64,000 nt of DNA from Chloroflexota bacterium (GTDB lineage: Bacteria > Chloroflexota > Anaerolineae > Anaerolineales > Villigracilaceae): positions 401,608-465,607 of the forward strand of contig JAIOOU010000015.1 of NCBI GenBank assembly GCA_021414245.1, given 5' to 3'. Made by a program: the position numbers and the translations under genes. Of the stretch, positions 27,164-36,300 are shown in pieces. Each line of letters begins with the position of its first letter. Positions within the stretch are counted from its first letter, which is position 1. Below the pieces are notes generated by a model. The model searched no databases, was not told the DNA's origin, and saw only the letters and a program-made list of their open reading frames with translations.

Positions 27164-27230
27164 ACCGCGAAGCCCGCAAGGAACGCGAAGAAAATCCTTC
27201 ACTCTTTGCGAACTTCGCGCTCTTCGCGGT
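27164..27230. repeat. Dispersed inverted-repeat element, copy B
   Basis: Outer arms ACCGCGAAG (27164-27172) and CTTCGCGGT (27222-27230) with further AACGCGAAG / CTTTGCGAA pairing inside. The right arm read backwards shares ACCGCGAAGAGC with the copy at 22574-22607. It is intergenic, between the fumarate reductase operon promoter and the DUF1304 gene end. Confidence 0.5.
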
Positions 27231-27270
27231 AAAAAGACGGATGAGCAGCAACAAATTCTTTTTTATCGCC

Positions 27271-27618
27271 CTACGCCACCAGAAGAAGCACAAGCCCGAT
27301 CAGGGCGGGCAGGGCTTGAATGAAGAAGATCCTCCTGCTGACTGTGGAGGCGCCGTAGACGCCTGCGATGATGACACAGCTTAGAAAGAAAATCCTGACC
27401 GGCTCGTCTGCAAAGAGTCCCCAGACCAGACCGGCCGCAAGAAAACCGTTGTAAAGTCCCTGATTGGCCGCCAGTGTTTTGGACTGGGCCGCAAATTCCG
27501 CAGTGGTGCGGAAGGATTTCCGTCCGGCAGGCTTCTCCCACAGGAACATTTCCAGGATCATAAAGTAAAGATGCAAAAGTGCCACGATACCGATAATGAT
27601 ATTTACGACGAGGTCCAT
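27271..27618 (-). CDS. DUF1304 membrane protein
   Basis: 115 residues, CAAGGAGAAAAT before ATG 27618. Four hydrophobic helices. The DUF1304 pattern is clear: HLYFMILEMFLWEKPAGRKSF at the N-terminus in short pieces (LEMFLWEKP, AANQGLYNGFLAAGL) and a last helix block FIQALPALIGLVLLL. Function of the family is unknown. Single gene in its own unit. Confidence 0.85.
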   Translation of the reverse strand: MDLVVNIIIGIVALLHLYFMILEMFLWEKPAGRKSFRTTAEFAAQSKTLAANQGLYNGFLAAGLVWGLFADEPVRIFFLSCVIIAGVYGASTVSRRIFFIQALPALIGLVLLLVA

Positions 27619-27677
27619 ATTTTCTCCTTGTAGTTTATGTCATCAGAAATACTTTATTACGATGATACCCCACAAAA

Positions 27678-27710
27678 TAAAAGTCGGGACCGAATCGGTC
27701 CCGACTTTTA
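27678..27710 (-). terminator. Rho-independent terminator of icd
   Basis: Perfect palindrome with 16-base arms (AAAGTCGGGACCGA / TCGGTCCCGACTTT), 17 bases after the icd stop; T-rich arm on the minus strand. Confidence 0.9.
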
Positions 27711-27726
27711 TTTCAACCAAACAACC

Positions 27727-29298
27727 TTATTTCTTTTTTCCGACTTTCTTGGCAGGTTTTTTTGCTGTGACCTTCTTCTTCGGCGCAGCTTTCTTTACAA
27801 TTTTCTTAACTGACTTTTTGACTGCGGCTTTTTTCGAAACCACTTTCTTTGCAGCGGGCGCTTTTGCAGAAACAGTCCTGGGAGCCGGGATTTCCTTATC
27901 CATCCAGTTGATGATGGCATCGCCAAACTCGGAGCACTTGATCTCCTTCGCGCCGTCCATCAGGCGGGCGAAGTCATAGGTGACGGTCTTGGCGGCCACC
28001 GCGCCTTCCATGCCTTTCACGATCAGATCCGCAGCCTCCCCCCAGCCCAGGTAGCGCAGCATCATCTCGCCGGAGAGGATGACCGAACCGGGGTTCACCT
28101 TGTCCAGGTCCGCATATTTTGGTGCGGTGCCGTGGGTGGCCTCAAAGATGGCATGTCCGGTGACATAGTTAATGTTGGCGCCCGGGGCAATGCCAATCCC
28201 GCCGACCTGTGCAGCCAGCGCGTCGGAGAGGTAATCGCCGTTGAGATTGAGGGTGGCGATCACATCGTAATCCTTTGGGCGGATCAGGGTGAACTGCAGG
28301 CTGACGTCCGCGATCGAGTCCTTGATCAGGAGCATGGACTTCCATTTGCCGTTACCGTGGGTGAACCACAACTTCAAGGCTTCTTCCACTTCGCCCTTGA
28401 TATCATTCTGTTGGGCCGGGCTCATCATATCGAAGCCCGGGTCGATCATCTTGGCATTCTCTTCCACGCTCAGATCGGGTCTGGATTCCTTGTTACCTAG
28501 GATCCAGGTCTCGCGCTCGGTAACGATCTGTCCACGAAACTCACGTTTGGCGAGCGCGTAGCCCCAATCCTTGAAGGCGCCTTCGGTGAACTTCATGATG
28601 TTGCCCTTGTGGACGAAGTTTACGCTCTTGCGATGATTATCCAATGCCCACTGAATGGCAGCGCGGACCAGTCTTTCGGTGCCCTCCACGGAGACCGGTT
28701 TGATGCCCAGTCCGGCTGTTTCAGGGAAACGCATCTTGGCATATTCCTTCGGGAAGGCTTCCTTGAAAAGCTCCTTGAACTTTTTGTTGTCTTCGGTGCC
28801 ATAGGCAAATTCGATGCCTGTATAAATATCCTCGGTGTTCTCACGGAAGATGACCATGTCCACATGTTCGGGATGCTTCACAGGCGAAGGCACGCCCGTG
28901 TACCAGCGCACCGGGCGCAGACAAACATACAGGTCCAGCAGCTTGCGCAGGGCCACATTCAAGGAACGAATGCCGCCGCCGATCGGAGTGGTCAACGGAC
29001 CTTTGATGCCCACCAGAAATTCCTTGAAGGCTTCCACGGTCTCATCGGGCAGCCAGCTCTGGAACATCTTGAACGACTTCTCACCGGCGTACACTTCCAT
29101 CCAATGGATCCTGCGCTTGCCGCCGTAGGCTTTTTCCACCGCCGCATCCAGCACACGCTCCGAGGCGCGCCAGATGTCGCGGCCTGTCCCATCGCCTTCC
29201 ACATAGGGAATGATCGGGTTATTGGGAACTTTCAGCTTTCCGTTTTCGATTGAAATCTTCGCCCCGCCTGCCGGGACAGTAACGTTTGTGTATGTCAT
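27727..29298 (-). CDS. icd: NADP-type isocitrate dehydrogenase with Lys/Ala-rich C-terminal tail
   Basis: 523 residues, AAAAGAGGTCAGC before ATG 29298. The catalytic domain (about 1-468) shows [18 protein letters not shown] (Ser site for isocitrate), [31 protein letters not shown] with the catalytic Lys, and [17 protein letters not shown], the Lys-Tyr form of NADP enzymes. It decarboxylates isocitrate to 2-oxoglutarate in the TCA cycle. The last about 55 residues are unusual: runs of KK, AA and VKK (e.g. [16 protein letters not shown]), like histone H1 tails, and are not part of the usual enzyme. Confidence 0.93.
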   Translation of the reverse strand: MTYTNVTVPAGGAKISIENGKLKVPNNPIIPYVEGDGTGRDIWRASERVLDAAVEKAYGGKRRIHWMEVYAGEKSFKMFQSWLPDETVEAFKEFLVGIKGPLTTPIGGGIRSLNVALRKLLDLYVCLRPVRWYTGVPSPVKHPEHVDMVIFRENTEDIYTGIEFAYGTEDNKKFKELFKEAFPKEYAKMRFPETAGLGIKPVSVEGTERLVRAAIQWALDNHRKSVNFVHKGNIMKFTEGAFKDWGYALAKREFRGQIVTERETWILGNKESRPDLSVEENAKMIDPGFDMMSPAQQNDIKGEVEEALKLWFTHGNGKWKSMLLIKDSIADVSLQFTLIRPKDYDVIATLNLNGDYLSDALAAQVGGIGIAPGANINYVTGHAIFEATHGTAPKYADLDKVNPGSVILSGEMMLRYLGWGEAADLIVKGMEGAVAAKTVTYDFARLMDGAKEIKCSEFGDAIINWMDKEIPAPRTVSAKAPAAKKVVSKKAAVKKSVKKIVKKAAPKKKVTAKKPAKKVGKKK

Positions 29299-29434
29299 GC
29301 TGACCTCTTTTGTTTGTGAAAAGTTTTTCAGATTATAACATGCGGACTTTTTCTTCCTTCAGTGACGATTGTCACCCTTCGCGCTTCCTCTCTGACCCGA
29401 AACCTGTTCCAAGGCGATTGAAAATTTTCACACC

Positions 29435-29462
29435 TTGACACTCTTTAAAATCGGCGTAAAAT
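29435..29462 (+). promoter_or_regulatory. Promoter of the uracil permease gene
   Basis: TTGACA, 16-base spacer, TAAAAT. Predicted start of transcription about 29469, giving a 145-base leader that includes an intrinsic terminator. Confidence 0.7.
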
Positions 29463-29548
29463 TCGGCTCAATATGTCCGAAAAACTTCGAGGCAAACCCC
29501 AGTTCCCCCAACATTGCTTTGGAACGAGTGTTTTTGTTTTGTGATTTG

Positions 29549-29578
29549 GAGAGTCGCTTTTAGCGGCTCTCTTTTTTT
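29549..29578 (+). terminator. Leader terminator (attenuator) before the uracil permease gene
   Basis: GAGAGTCGC / GCGGCTCTC with a 5-base loop, followed by seven T, between the promoter and the ribosome site of the permease gene. This position implies regulated read-through. A possible 23-codon leader frame (ATG 29473 to TGA 29544) ends 4 bases before the hairpin. Confidence 0.75.
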
Positions 29579-29614
29579 GTGCATGTGCCGTCCAACCAAA
29601 GAGAGGAGAATGAT

Positions 29615-31105
29615 ATGGCAACAAAAAGCAGCAAGCCTAAAAAAGCCGCTCCCGCAAAACGGGCCGCGGCCGCAAAGCCCCAGGCGAAGAGTCAGCCCGC
29701 GGTTCAGAAGCAGCTGGAGGCGAAGCAGGAGGCGCCCGTCAAGGTCATGGGATATCTTCCCGATGACACCCCGCCCATGGGCGCGATGTTAAGCCTGGGC
29801 TTCCAGCAATTCCTGACCATGTTCCCAGCCACCGTGCTGGTGGCCATCCTGACCAAGTTCGATGTCGGCATAACCCTGCTCGCATCCGGACTCGGCACCA
29901 TCGTTGCATTGCTGGTTTCAAAACGCAAGATCCCGATGTACTACGGTTCGTCCTTTTCCTATATTGCCGTCATCATCACGGTCATGAGCAAATTTGCACC
30001 GGACTGCTTCAACTCCACGGCGGTCTATTGCCCGGAAGGTGTGAAGATCGTGCAGGTCGGCATCATCCTGACTGCGGTCTTTGAGATCCTGGTCGGTTTA
30101 CTCATCATGCGCATTGGCAAAACCGCACTGGACCGGGTGCTTCCGCCCATCGTGACTGGCTCAATGGCCATGGTCATCGGTATTGCGCTGGCCAATGCCG
30201 CCCTGGGAAATGCCGGCAACTGGGCAGCTCCTGAATTGGCGGCCACCACATGGACGGTGGCTTTCATCACGTTGATCGCAACCATTTTGTTCTCTGTGTA
30301 TCTGCAAGGCAAGGGACTGATCGGCATGCTGCCGATCCTGCTGGGTGCGATTTTCGGCTATCTGGTCTCCATCCCGTTCGGGCTGGTGCACTTTGACAAT
30401 GTCTACAGCGCGGGCTGGCTGGAAATGCCGAAATTCACCTTCCCGGCCTTCACCAATCCCGAAGCCTGGGGCATGGCTCTCAGCATTGCGCTGATCTTCA
30501 TTGCCACCGTTCCTGAATCCACGGCCCACCTGTACCAGATGAGCCTGTACATTGATGAGCTCGCCGCGGAAATGGGACGCAAGCCCTACAACATCAAGGA
30601 ACTGATCGGTCTTAACCTTGTAGCCGACGGTTCGGACGATATTGTGGTCGGTCTGCTGGGCGGTTCAGCCGGCACAAATTACGGCGAGAACAATTCACTG
30701 ATGGCCATCACGCGTAACTACTCCACGGCTGTGTTGATGACCGCCGGGGTGATGGCCGTTGTGCTGGGCTTCTTTGGAAAACTGGTGGCCCTGGTCAACA
30801 CCATGCCGGCAGCCGTGGTCGGCGGACTGAGCATCTATCTGTTTGGTGTGATCGGCATGCAGGGCGTAGCCCTGATCCAATCCGAAAAGGTCAATCTGTT
30901 CGACCCGAAGCAGCTGGCGGTGGGCGCCATCATCCTGATCTGCGGGATCGGCGGCAACCTGGCCCTGCCCAACGGCGTGTTCCCCTTCCACGTGCCTTAT
31001 TTATTCCCCAACGGAATTCCCGCCATTGTGTTCGCAGCCATCCTCGGGATCCTGGTCAACACGATCTTCCTGATCTTCAAGGCTCCCGCAGTACGCGGCG
31101 ATTAA
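29615..31105 (+). CDS. NCS2-family uracil/xanthine permease (UraA-like) with Lys/Ala-rich N-terminus
   Basis: 496 residues from ATG 29615, with GAGAGGAG upstream. The first about 38 residues are a basic low-complexity stretch (KKAAPAKRAAAAKPQAK) not seen in typical carriers. Then follow about fourteen membrane helices. The UraA motif TNYGENNSLMAITRNYS and ATVPESTAHL place it among nucleobase:proton symporters. The dihydroorotase gene downstream supports uracil as substrate. The leader contains a transcription terminator, so expression is probably controlled by attenuation. Confidence 0.88.
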   Translation: MATKSSKPKKAAPAKRAAAAKPQAKSQPAVQKQLEAKQEAPVKVMGYLPDDTPPMGAMLSLGFQQFLTMFPATVLVAILTKFDVGITLLASGLGTIVALLVSKRKIPMYYGSSFSYIAVIITVMSKFAPDCFNSTAVYCPEGVKIVQVGIILTAVFEILVGLLIMRIGKTALDRVLPPIVTGSMAMVIGIALANAALGNAGNWAAPELAATTWTVAFITLIATILFSVYLQGKGLIGMLPILLGAIFGYLVSIPFGLVHFDNVYSAGWLEMPKFTFPAFTNPEAWGMALSIALIFIATVPESTAHLYQMSLYIDELAAEMGRKPYNIKELIGLNLVADGSDDIVVGLLGGSAGTNYGENNSLMAITRNYSTAVLMTAGVMAVVLGFFGKLVALVNTMPAAVVGGLSIYLFGVIGMQGVALIQSEKVNLFDPKQLAVGAIILICGIGGNLALPNGVFPFHVPYLFPNGIPAIVFAAILGILVNTIFLIFKAPAVRGD

Positions 31106-31134
31106 GTAAGATAGAACATACTTATCGTATACTT

Positions 31135-31170
31135 GGGATTGGGAGCAGACTCTGTTCCCAATCCCTTTTT
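31135..31170 (+). terminator. Rho-independent terminator
   Basis: GGGATTGGGA / TCCCAATCCC with an 11-base loop and TTTTT, 30 bases after the permease stop and 50 bases before pyrC. Confidence 0.85.
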
Positions 31171-31219
31171 CATGCCCGTATCTTCCTTAACCTGAAACCT
31201 GATCCTGGAATCCTGACAC

Positions 31220-32290
31220 ATGCTCAAACTCCCCGGCCTGATCGATCCGCACGTCCACTTGCGCGAACCCGGCGCAACCCACAAGGAAGATTTTGACTCC
31301 GGTACTTCCGCAGCTTTGGCCGGCGGGATCACAACTGTGCTGGCCATGCCGAATACCAAACCCCCGATTTTTGACGCGGACACCCTCGATCTGGCCCTGA
31401 CAACTGCAAAACAAAAGGCCCGCTGTGATTATGGTCAATATCTTGGCGCCGGCCCGGATAACTCCAATTGGCAAAGGAACGCAAGTGCCTCCGCCAGGTC
31501 CGCCGGGTTGAAAATGTATCTTGATTCTACTTTTGGCGAACTCCGCCTCGATGACATGACTCTCTGGCAGCCGCACTTCGAAAACTGGCCAAAGAGCATG
31601 CCCATTGTGGCTCACAGTGAAAGCCGCAGCATGGCCGCAGCCATCCTATTTGCCGCCATGCATGACCGCCCGGTACACATTGCCCACATTTCATTAAAAG
31701 AAGAAGTGCTGCTGATCAAAGCCGCAAAGGAACGCGGCATCAAGGTGACTTGTGAGGTATGCCCGCATCATTTATTCCTCTCCAAAGAGGATATTCCCGC
31801 CATCAGTCACGGACATCCCGGGCGGGGAGAGGTCCGTCCGCGCCTGGCAACACCGCAGGATGTGGATAGCCTGTGGAAAAATCTGGATGTAATCGACTGT
31901 TTTGCCACCGATCATGCGCCTCATACGATCGAAGAAAAGGATTCAGAGAATCCTCCGCCTGGTTTTCCAGGCTTGGAGACCATTCTGCCCTTGTTGTTGA
32001 CCGCAGTTTCCGAATCCAGACTCACAATCCCCGATTTAATCGCAAAGATGTACACCAACCCGAAGAGAATCTTCAATCTACCGGATCAACCTGAGACCTG
32101 GGTCGAAGTGGACGAGAACGAAACTTATGAAATCAAGGCTGCTGAGCAATTCACGCGTTGTAATTGGACCCCTTTCGAGGGTTGGAAGGTGAAGGGCAGG
32201 GTCCGCAAAGTGGTCTTGCGGGGCAGGACGGCCTTCGAAGACGGGACCGTTCAGGTTGAAGCAGGCTATGGTCAAAATGTGAGAGGGTAA
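31220..32290 (+). CDS. pyrC: Dihydroorotase, CAD-like type
   Basis: 356 residues. Zinc ligands and catalytic residues are in place: His11 and His13 in [13 protein letters not shown], Lys98 (carboxylated bridging Lys) in [15 protein letters not shown], His132 in VAHSES, Cys178/His183 region in [10 protein letters not shown], and Asp231 in ATDHAPHT. It closes N-carbamoyl-aspartate to dihydroorotate, step three of pyrimidine synthesis. The protein is short (about 350 rather than 420 residues), and its wording, e.g. the C-terminal [20 protein letters not shown] and TFGELRLD, follows the dihydroorotase domain of animal CAD. pyrE and pyrD are 5-7 kb away across the origin. Confidence 0.93.
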   Translation: MLKLPGLIDPHVHLREPGATHKEDFDSGTSAALAGGITTVLAMPNTKPPIFDADTLDLALTTAKQKARCDYGQYLGAGPDNSNWQRNASASARSAGLKMYLDSTFGELRLDDMTLWQPHFENWPKSMPIVAHSESRSMAAAILFAAMHDRPVHIAHISLKEEVLLIKAAKERGIKVTCEVCPHHLFLSKEDIPAISHGHPGRGEVRPRLATPQDVDSLWKNLDVIDCFATDHAPHTIEEKDSENPPPGFPGLETILPLLLTAVSESRLTIPDLIAKMYTNPKRIFNLPDQPETWVEVDENETYEIKAAEQFTRCNWTPFEGWKVKGRVRKVVLRGRTAFEDGTVQVEAGYGQNVRG

Positions 32291-32398
32291 ATCCTTTCAT
32301 TGAACCAGCTTGGAAGCCGAAAGATGGTCATTTTTTAGGGTGCAAATTGAAGGGCTTATAAATTGCCTTATTGCTATCCGAAATGCCTCGTTCTTTTG

Positions 32399-32414
32399 CC
32401 CATATTTGGGGGGT
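32399..32414. repeat. Origin-flanking repeat, copy 1 (CCCATATTTGGGGGGT)
   Basis: A 16-base sequence repeated with one change at 32549-32564. Both lie beside or within the DnaA-box region. Confidence 0.5.
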
Positions 32415-32548
32415 CTTGTTTAGACAACTATTTCTCAAAAGTCCCAAATCTGTGGATAACCGCCCTCAAACTGTGGAGAACTGCCCCCGCCTGTGGACAA
32501 TAGGCACAATTGTTCGAAAAATGAACCGGCATGATTGTTTTTCATACC

Positions 32549-32564
32549 CCCATATATGGGGGGT
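32549..32564. repeat. Origin-flanking repeat, copy 2 (CCCATATATGGGGGGT)
   Basis: Second copy of the motif at 32399-32414. Here it is also part of a palindrome TACCCCCATATATGGGGGGTA. Confidence 0.5.
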
Positions 32565-32610
32565 AAAATTTTCAAAAACCAAGATATAGAAAATTCAAAA
32601 AAGTGGCGAT

Positions 32611-32640
32611 AATGACCAGGGCATGCGGTCATTAATGACC
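32611..32640. repeat. Palindromic half-sites inside oriC
   Basis: AATGACC at 32611, then the 14-base perfect palindrome GGTCATTAATGACC at 32627-32640: three half-sites of AATGACC between the two perfect DnaA boxes. A regulator binding site is possible. Confidence 0.45.
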
Positions 32641-32759
32641 ACCCCTGTGGATAACTTATCAGACACTCCTCCACAGTTGGAGATTGATCGAAAATAGCGG
32701 CCAGCCGAAGGGGTGGGATGATCCGCACATACGTTCCCACGGGTGGGGTTGAATGTCTT

Positions 32760-32777
32760 TTGTCCACACTATCCACA
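32760..32777 (+). other. Tandem DnaA boxes next to the unwinding element
   Basis: TTGTCCACA and CTATCCACA abut without a gap, 8 of 9 matches each to TTATCCACA. They point toward the AT-rich element and would start the DnaA filament. Confidence 0.85.
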
Positions 32778-32781
32778 GAGC

Positions 32782-32794
32782 CTACTACTATTAC
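32782..32794 (+). other. DnaA-trio-like element
   Basis: CTACTACTATTAC, i.e. GAT repeats read 3'-5' on the other strand, begins 4 bases after the tandem DnaA boxes. Confidence 0.7.
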
Positions 32795-32840
32795 GATTCC
32801 ATATAAATATATATATACTACTTGAAACTGATAAGTGAAA
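32795..32840. other. AT-rich DNA unwinding element
   Basis: Almost entirely A/T (ATATAAATATATATATAC core) beside the DnaA-trio-like run. The -35 of the spoVS promoter lies in its right part. Confidence 0.75.
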
Positions 32841-32850
32841 AAAGTACAAT
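32822..32850 (+). promoter_or_regulatory. Promoter of spoVS, overlapping the origin
   Basis: TTGAAA, 17-base spacer, TACAAT. Transcription would start about 32857, leaving a 43-base leader before ATG 32900. Confidence 0.65.
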
Positions 32851-32899
32851 TCACTGAGAACAAGTCCGTTCCCTTCTTAGCCAACCTTGGGAGGTTGCC

Positions 32900-33160
32900 A
32901 TGGATATGATCAAAGTTTCAGCCAACTCCCGTACCTCTGCAGTCGCCGGGGCAATCGCGGGAGTGATCCGCGAGCATAAACGGGCGGAAGTGCAAGCCAT
33001 AGGAGCTGGGGCTGTCAACCAAGCCGTCAAAGCGCTGGTCCTTGCCACCGGCTATCTGAAAAGCGACGGGATCGACGTGGTCTGTGTCCCGGAATTCGCG
33101 GAGGTAACCATCGATGAAAAGGTGCGCACGGCGGTTAAATTGGTGATCGAACCTCGATAA
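32900..33160 (+). CDS. spoVS: Stage V sporulation protein S
   Basis: 86 residues, the normal length. TTGGGAGGTTGCC precedes ATG 32900. The sequence is a typical SpoVS: KVSANSRTSAVAGAIAG at the N-terminus, IGAGAVNQAVKAL in the middle and PEFAEVTIDEKVRTAVKL at the end. SpoVS is an Alba-like small protein that affects sporulation and septation in Bacillus and is common in non-sporulating Chloroflexota and Deinococcus. Its promoter lies in the origin's unwinding region, so replication initiation and spoVS transcription may influence each other. Ends at a strong terminator. Confidence 0.93.
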   Translation: MDMIKVSANSRTSAVAGAIAGVIREHKRAEVQAIGAGAVNQAVKALVLATGYLKSDGIDVVCVPEFAEVTIDEKVRTAVKLVIEPR

Positions 33161-33167
33161 TCATGAA

Positions 33168-33206
33168 AAAGAGAGGCTGCCTTGCACAAGGCAGCCTCTC
33201 TTTTTA
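33168..33206 (+). terminator. Rho-independent terminator of spoVS
   Basis: AGAGAGGCTGCCTT / AAGGCAGCCTCTCT hairpin, loop GCAC, then TTTTT. Confidence 0.92.
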
Positions 33207-33230
33207 TTAGTCAGACAGGACAGGGTGGCG

Positions 33231-33236
33231 TATAAT
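33231..33236 (+). promoter_or_regulatory. -10 box of the surface-protein gene
   Basis: TATAAT; transcription would start about 33243, 78 bases before ATG 33321. The in-frame GTG at 33225 lies upstream of this box and is therefore not the start. No good -35 was seen. Confidence 0.5.
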
Positions 33237-33320
33237 CTTCAAAATTGGACGCAACGCTTCAAACGGCCCCGCCGCCTGTCACCCATATCGGACAGTGTCC
33301 ACCCCAAAAAAAAACACCCC

Positions 33321-36300
33321 ATGAAATACTGGAAAAAGATCCCCCGTTTTGTTTCATTAATATGCCTGCTGGCAGGTCTTGCCACGCCGGTATTTACAGA
33401 TGAAACGGCCTCTGCTGCACCGATGCGGGCCAGCCTTCGGGATGTGATCATCAGTGAAGTTGCCTGGGGAGGAACTGCGGCAAATTCGGCAGACGAATGG
33501 ATCGAACTCTATAACACAACCAGCTCTGCAATTAATCTGGCCGGCTGGACCCTTGCCTCCAATGATTCCTCCCCGGATGAAACCCTTTCAGGCACGATCC
33601 CCGCTTTCGGATATTTTTTACTTGAAGCGGATGATGACACCACCATTTCCGATATCGCCGCCGATTATATTTATACGGGCGGTTTAAGCAACTCAGGCGA
33701 AATCCTGACCTTGAAGGATAGTTCGTCGAATGTAATTGACACCGCGAACAACGACGGTACCACCGCCTGGAACTTTGGAACAGGGTCTCCCAATTTTTAT
33801 AGTATGGAAAGAATTGGTGTAGTTCCAGATGGCGTAGCTGCATGGGTTTCGAATGATGGCATAACCCGCAACGGTTTGGCTGCAGATGGAATTACTTTTA
33901 TTAATGGGACCCCTCGTAATTCAAAAATAGATCTAACCCTGTCCATGACGGTGAACAACGCAACTCCGAATCCAGGCGATATTCTGGATTTCACGGTTAC
34001 AGTCACCAATCAAGGGACCTATAGTGCAACGAATGTGTCGGTCACGGATGCACTGCCTGCAGCCGGGGTGATTAATCAAACTGCCACGCCAGGAACCGGT
34101 TCCTATGGTTCGGGAATATGGACAATCGGTACGCTTGCTAGTGGTGCAACTGCCACCATGCACGTCACAGCCCAGGTCACCACAGCTGGAGTAAAAACTA
34201 ACCGTGCAGAAATATGGTCTGTCGACCAATTCGATCCCGACTCAACACCGGGAAACGGAGTTGTCACTGAGGATGATTATGCTCTGGCGAAGGCCGCCAC
34301 TCCCTTGTCGACGGCATTGAATATCACCAATACTGTGAACAATTCGAATCCGAATGTCGGAACAAATGTTGTCTTTACGATCACGGTAAATAATCCCTCA
34401 ACGAGCATATATAATGCGACGAATGTTCAGGTGGCGGCCCTCCTGCCAGCCGGTCTGAATTATGTCTCCTATTCAAGCACATCCGGAACCTTTAATGGAG
34501 GGACCGGGATATGGACGATTGGCGGTCTGGGAATAAATACCAGCGCAACCTTAAACGTTACAGCAAAAGTCATCACCAGTAATCCGCCCGCATATGTTGT
34601 CACGGCATCCTCCGATGAATTTCTGGACAGCACTGCCACTGTGGCGATTAATAACCCGCTGTCCGGTGAAGCTGACTTGAGTCTCACTCATGACCCTGCC
34701 ATCCCAAGCACAAGCGTTGCAGACCAGGTGAATGTAAAGCTTCGGCTTCATAACGCCGGACCCGACAAGGCGACCGATGTGCAGGTGAAGGACCTGCTTC
34801 CCACAGGCCTAACATTTATCTCATACTCAGCCAGTGCTGGAAGCTATACGAGCAGTACGGGCATTTGGGCGATCAATGAACTGCTTAACGGCCAGGACGC
34901 CACCCTGACCCTTACCGTGAAAGTCAATTCATCAGGGACTTCAACCACGAATTTCGCGGAGGTGTGGCAGTCCGACCAGTTTGATCCCAATTCCACACCC
35001 GGAAACGGGGATACCGCCGAAGCGGATGACACCAGCCTTGAGGTACTGATAGCAGATTTAAGACTTGCAGAGACAGTGGATATTGCCGGAACAGACGCGG
35101 TGTTTACGATTACCGTCACCAATACGGGACCCGACGATGCCACAGGGGTAAAGGTGAAGACCTCATTACCCGGCTTAACTTCGACTTATGCTTTTATTTC
35201 ATATGGAAGCACCCTGGGAACATATGGCTCCGGGACGGGCATCTGGGATGTCGGGCCATTGACTGCCGGCGCGAGTGCAACCCTGACGATTACAACCACC
35301 TTGTCTGGTTCGCCCCTTGTAAATTGGGTGGAAGTTTCCGCCTCCGATCTGGTGGACCCGGACTCTGTCCCGAACAACAATTCGAAATCGGAGGATGATG
35401 ATGCCAGCGCTCCGGCTGCGGATTTATCCATAATGCAGACAGTGAATAATTCCAATCCGGACGTCGGCGCCAATATTGTTTTTAAAATTACAGTCACGAA
35501 CGCCGGAGTGGCAGGAACCACGAATGTACAGGTGAAGGATCTGTTGCCGTCCGGGTTGACCTATGTGTCAGATGACGGTGCTGGAACCTATAACAAAACA
35601 TCCGGGATATGGACGGTCGGCTCACTCCTGACGGCAGGTGCAAACAAAACCTTGAACATTACTGCGAAGGTGGCGACAAACGGCATTTTTACCAATTGGG
35701 CGGAGGTATGGAAATCTGATGAAGCCGACCCGGATTCAACCCCGGGAAACGGGTCCACAGCGGAAGATGATGATGCCAGCACCATCGTCACCTCGTACAG
35801 GTCGATTGTTATTAATGAAATAGCCTGGGCGGGCACGGCAGCCAGTCCGAATGATGAATGGATCGAGCTCTATAATCCGGGCACCGCATCCATTAATATC
35901 ACCGGCTGGACTTTGAAATCCACCTCCGGAAACCTCAATATTACGTTGTCCGGTACGATCGCCGCAGGCGGATATTTTCTGCTGGAACGCGAGGATAATT
36001 TCACAGTTTCCGATGTAACGGCTGACCAGGTCTATCCTGGCGGGCTTCTAAATCTCCTTTCGAATAATGGAGAGGTCCTGACCCTGCGCGACAGTTCCTC
36101 CAATTTTATCGATACCGCCAATAATGAAAACGGCGGCACCTGGCCCAAAGGCGGTTTATCCCCCAAATTTGGATCCATGGAAAGAAAGGGGATCACCACC
36201 GAGAATGATGCCAGCTGGGTGACAAACAACGGCAATCCCAAGAACGGAAAAGATGCAAATAATGGGTTGATTTATGGAACTCCCAGAAAGGCCAACTCTG

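Larger units (their letters stand above)
32445..32840. other. Chromosome replication origin (oriC)
   Basis: Intergenic stretch rich in DnaA boxes. TGTGGATAA at 32451-32459 and 32646-32654 are perfect (reverse orientation); TGTGGAGAA 32472-32480 and TGTGGACAA 32492-32500 are close variants at about 20-base spacing; TCCTCCACA 32667-32675 is weaker; TTGTCCACA 32760-32768 and CTATCCACA 32769-32777 are forward and directly adjacent. They are followed by a DnaA-trio-like run and an AT-rich element. This is the tandem boxes - trio - unwinding layout known from Bacillus subtilis. Gene orientation flips around this point. Together with parS sites and dnaN within 25 kb this is strong evidence, although dnaA is not in the window. 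Confidence 0.9.

Noticed and set aside
28609..29253. 214-codon plus-strand frame opposite icd
   Set aside because: Shadow of icd, no independent signal for translation.
29469..29578. Known riboswitch upstream of the uracil permease (purine, preQ1, PRPP/guanidine types, PyrR loop)
   Set aside because: None of the conserved cores I know could be found; only the terminator is certain.
34000..35800. Repeated sequence inside the surface-protein gene as a possible CRISPR or tandem DNA repeat
   Set aside because: Repetition is at the protein level (DUF11 domains) with diverged DNA and long units; no direct repeats with spacers.
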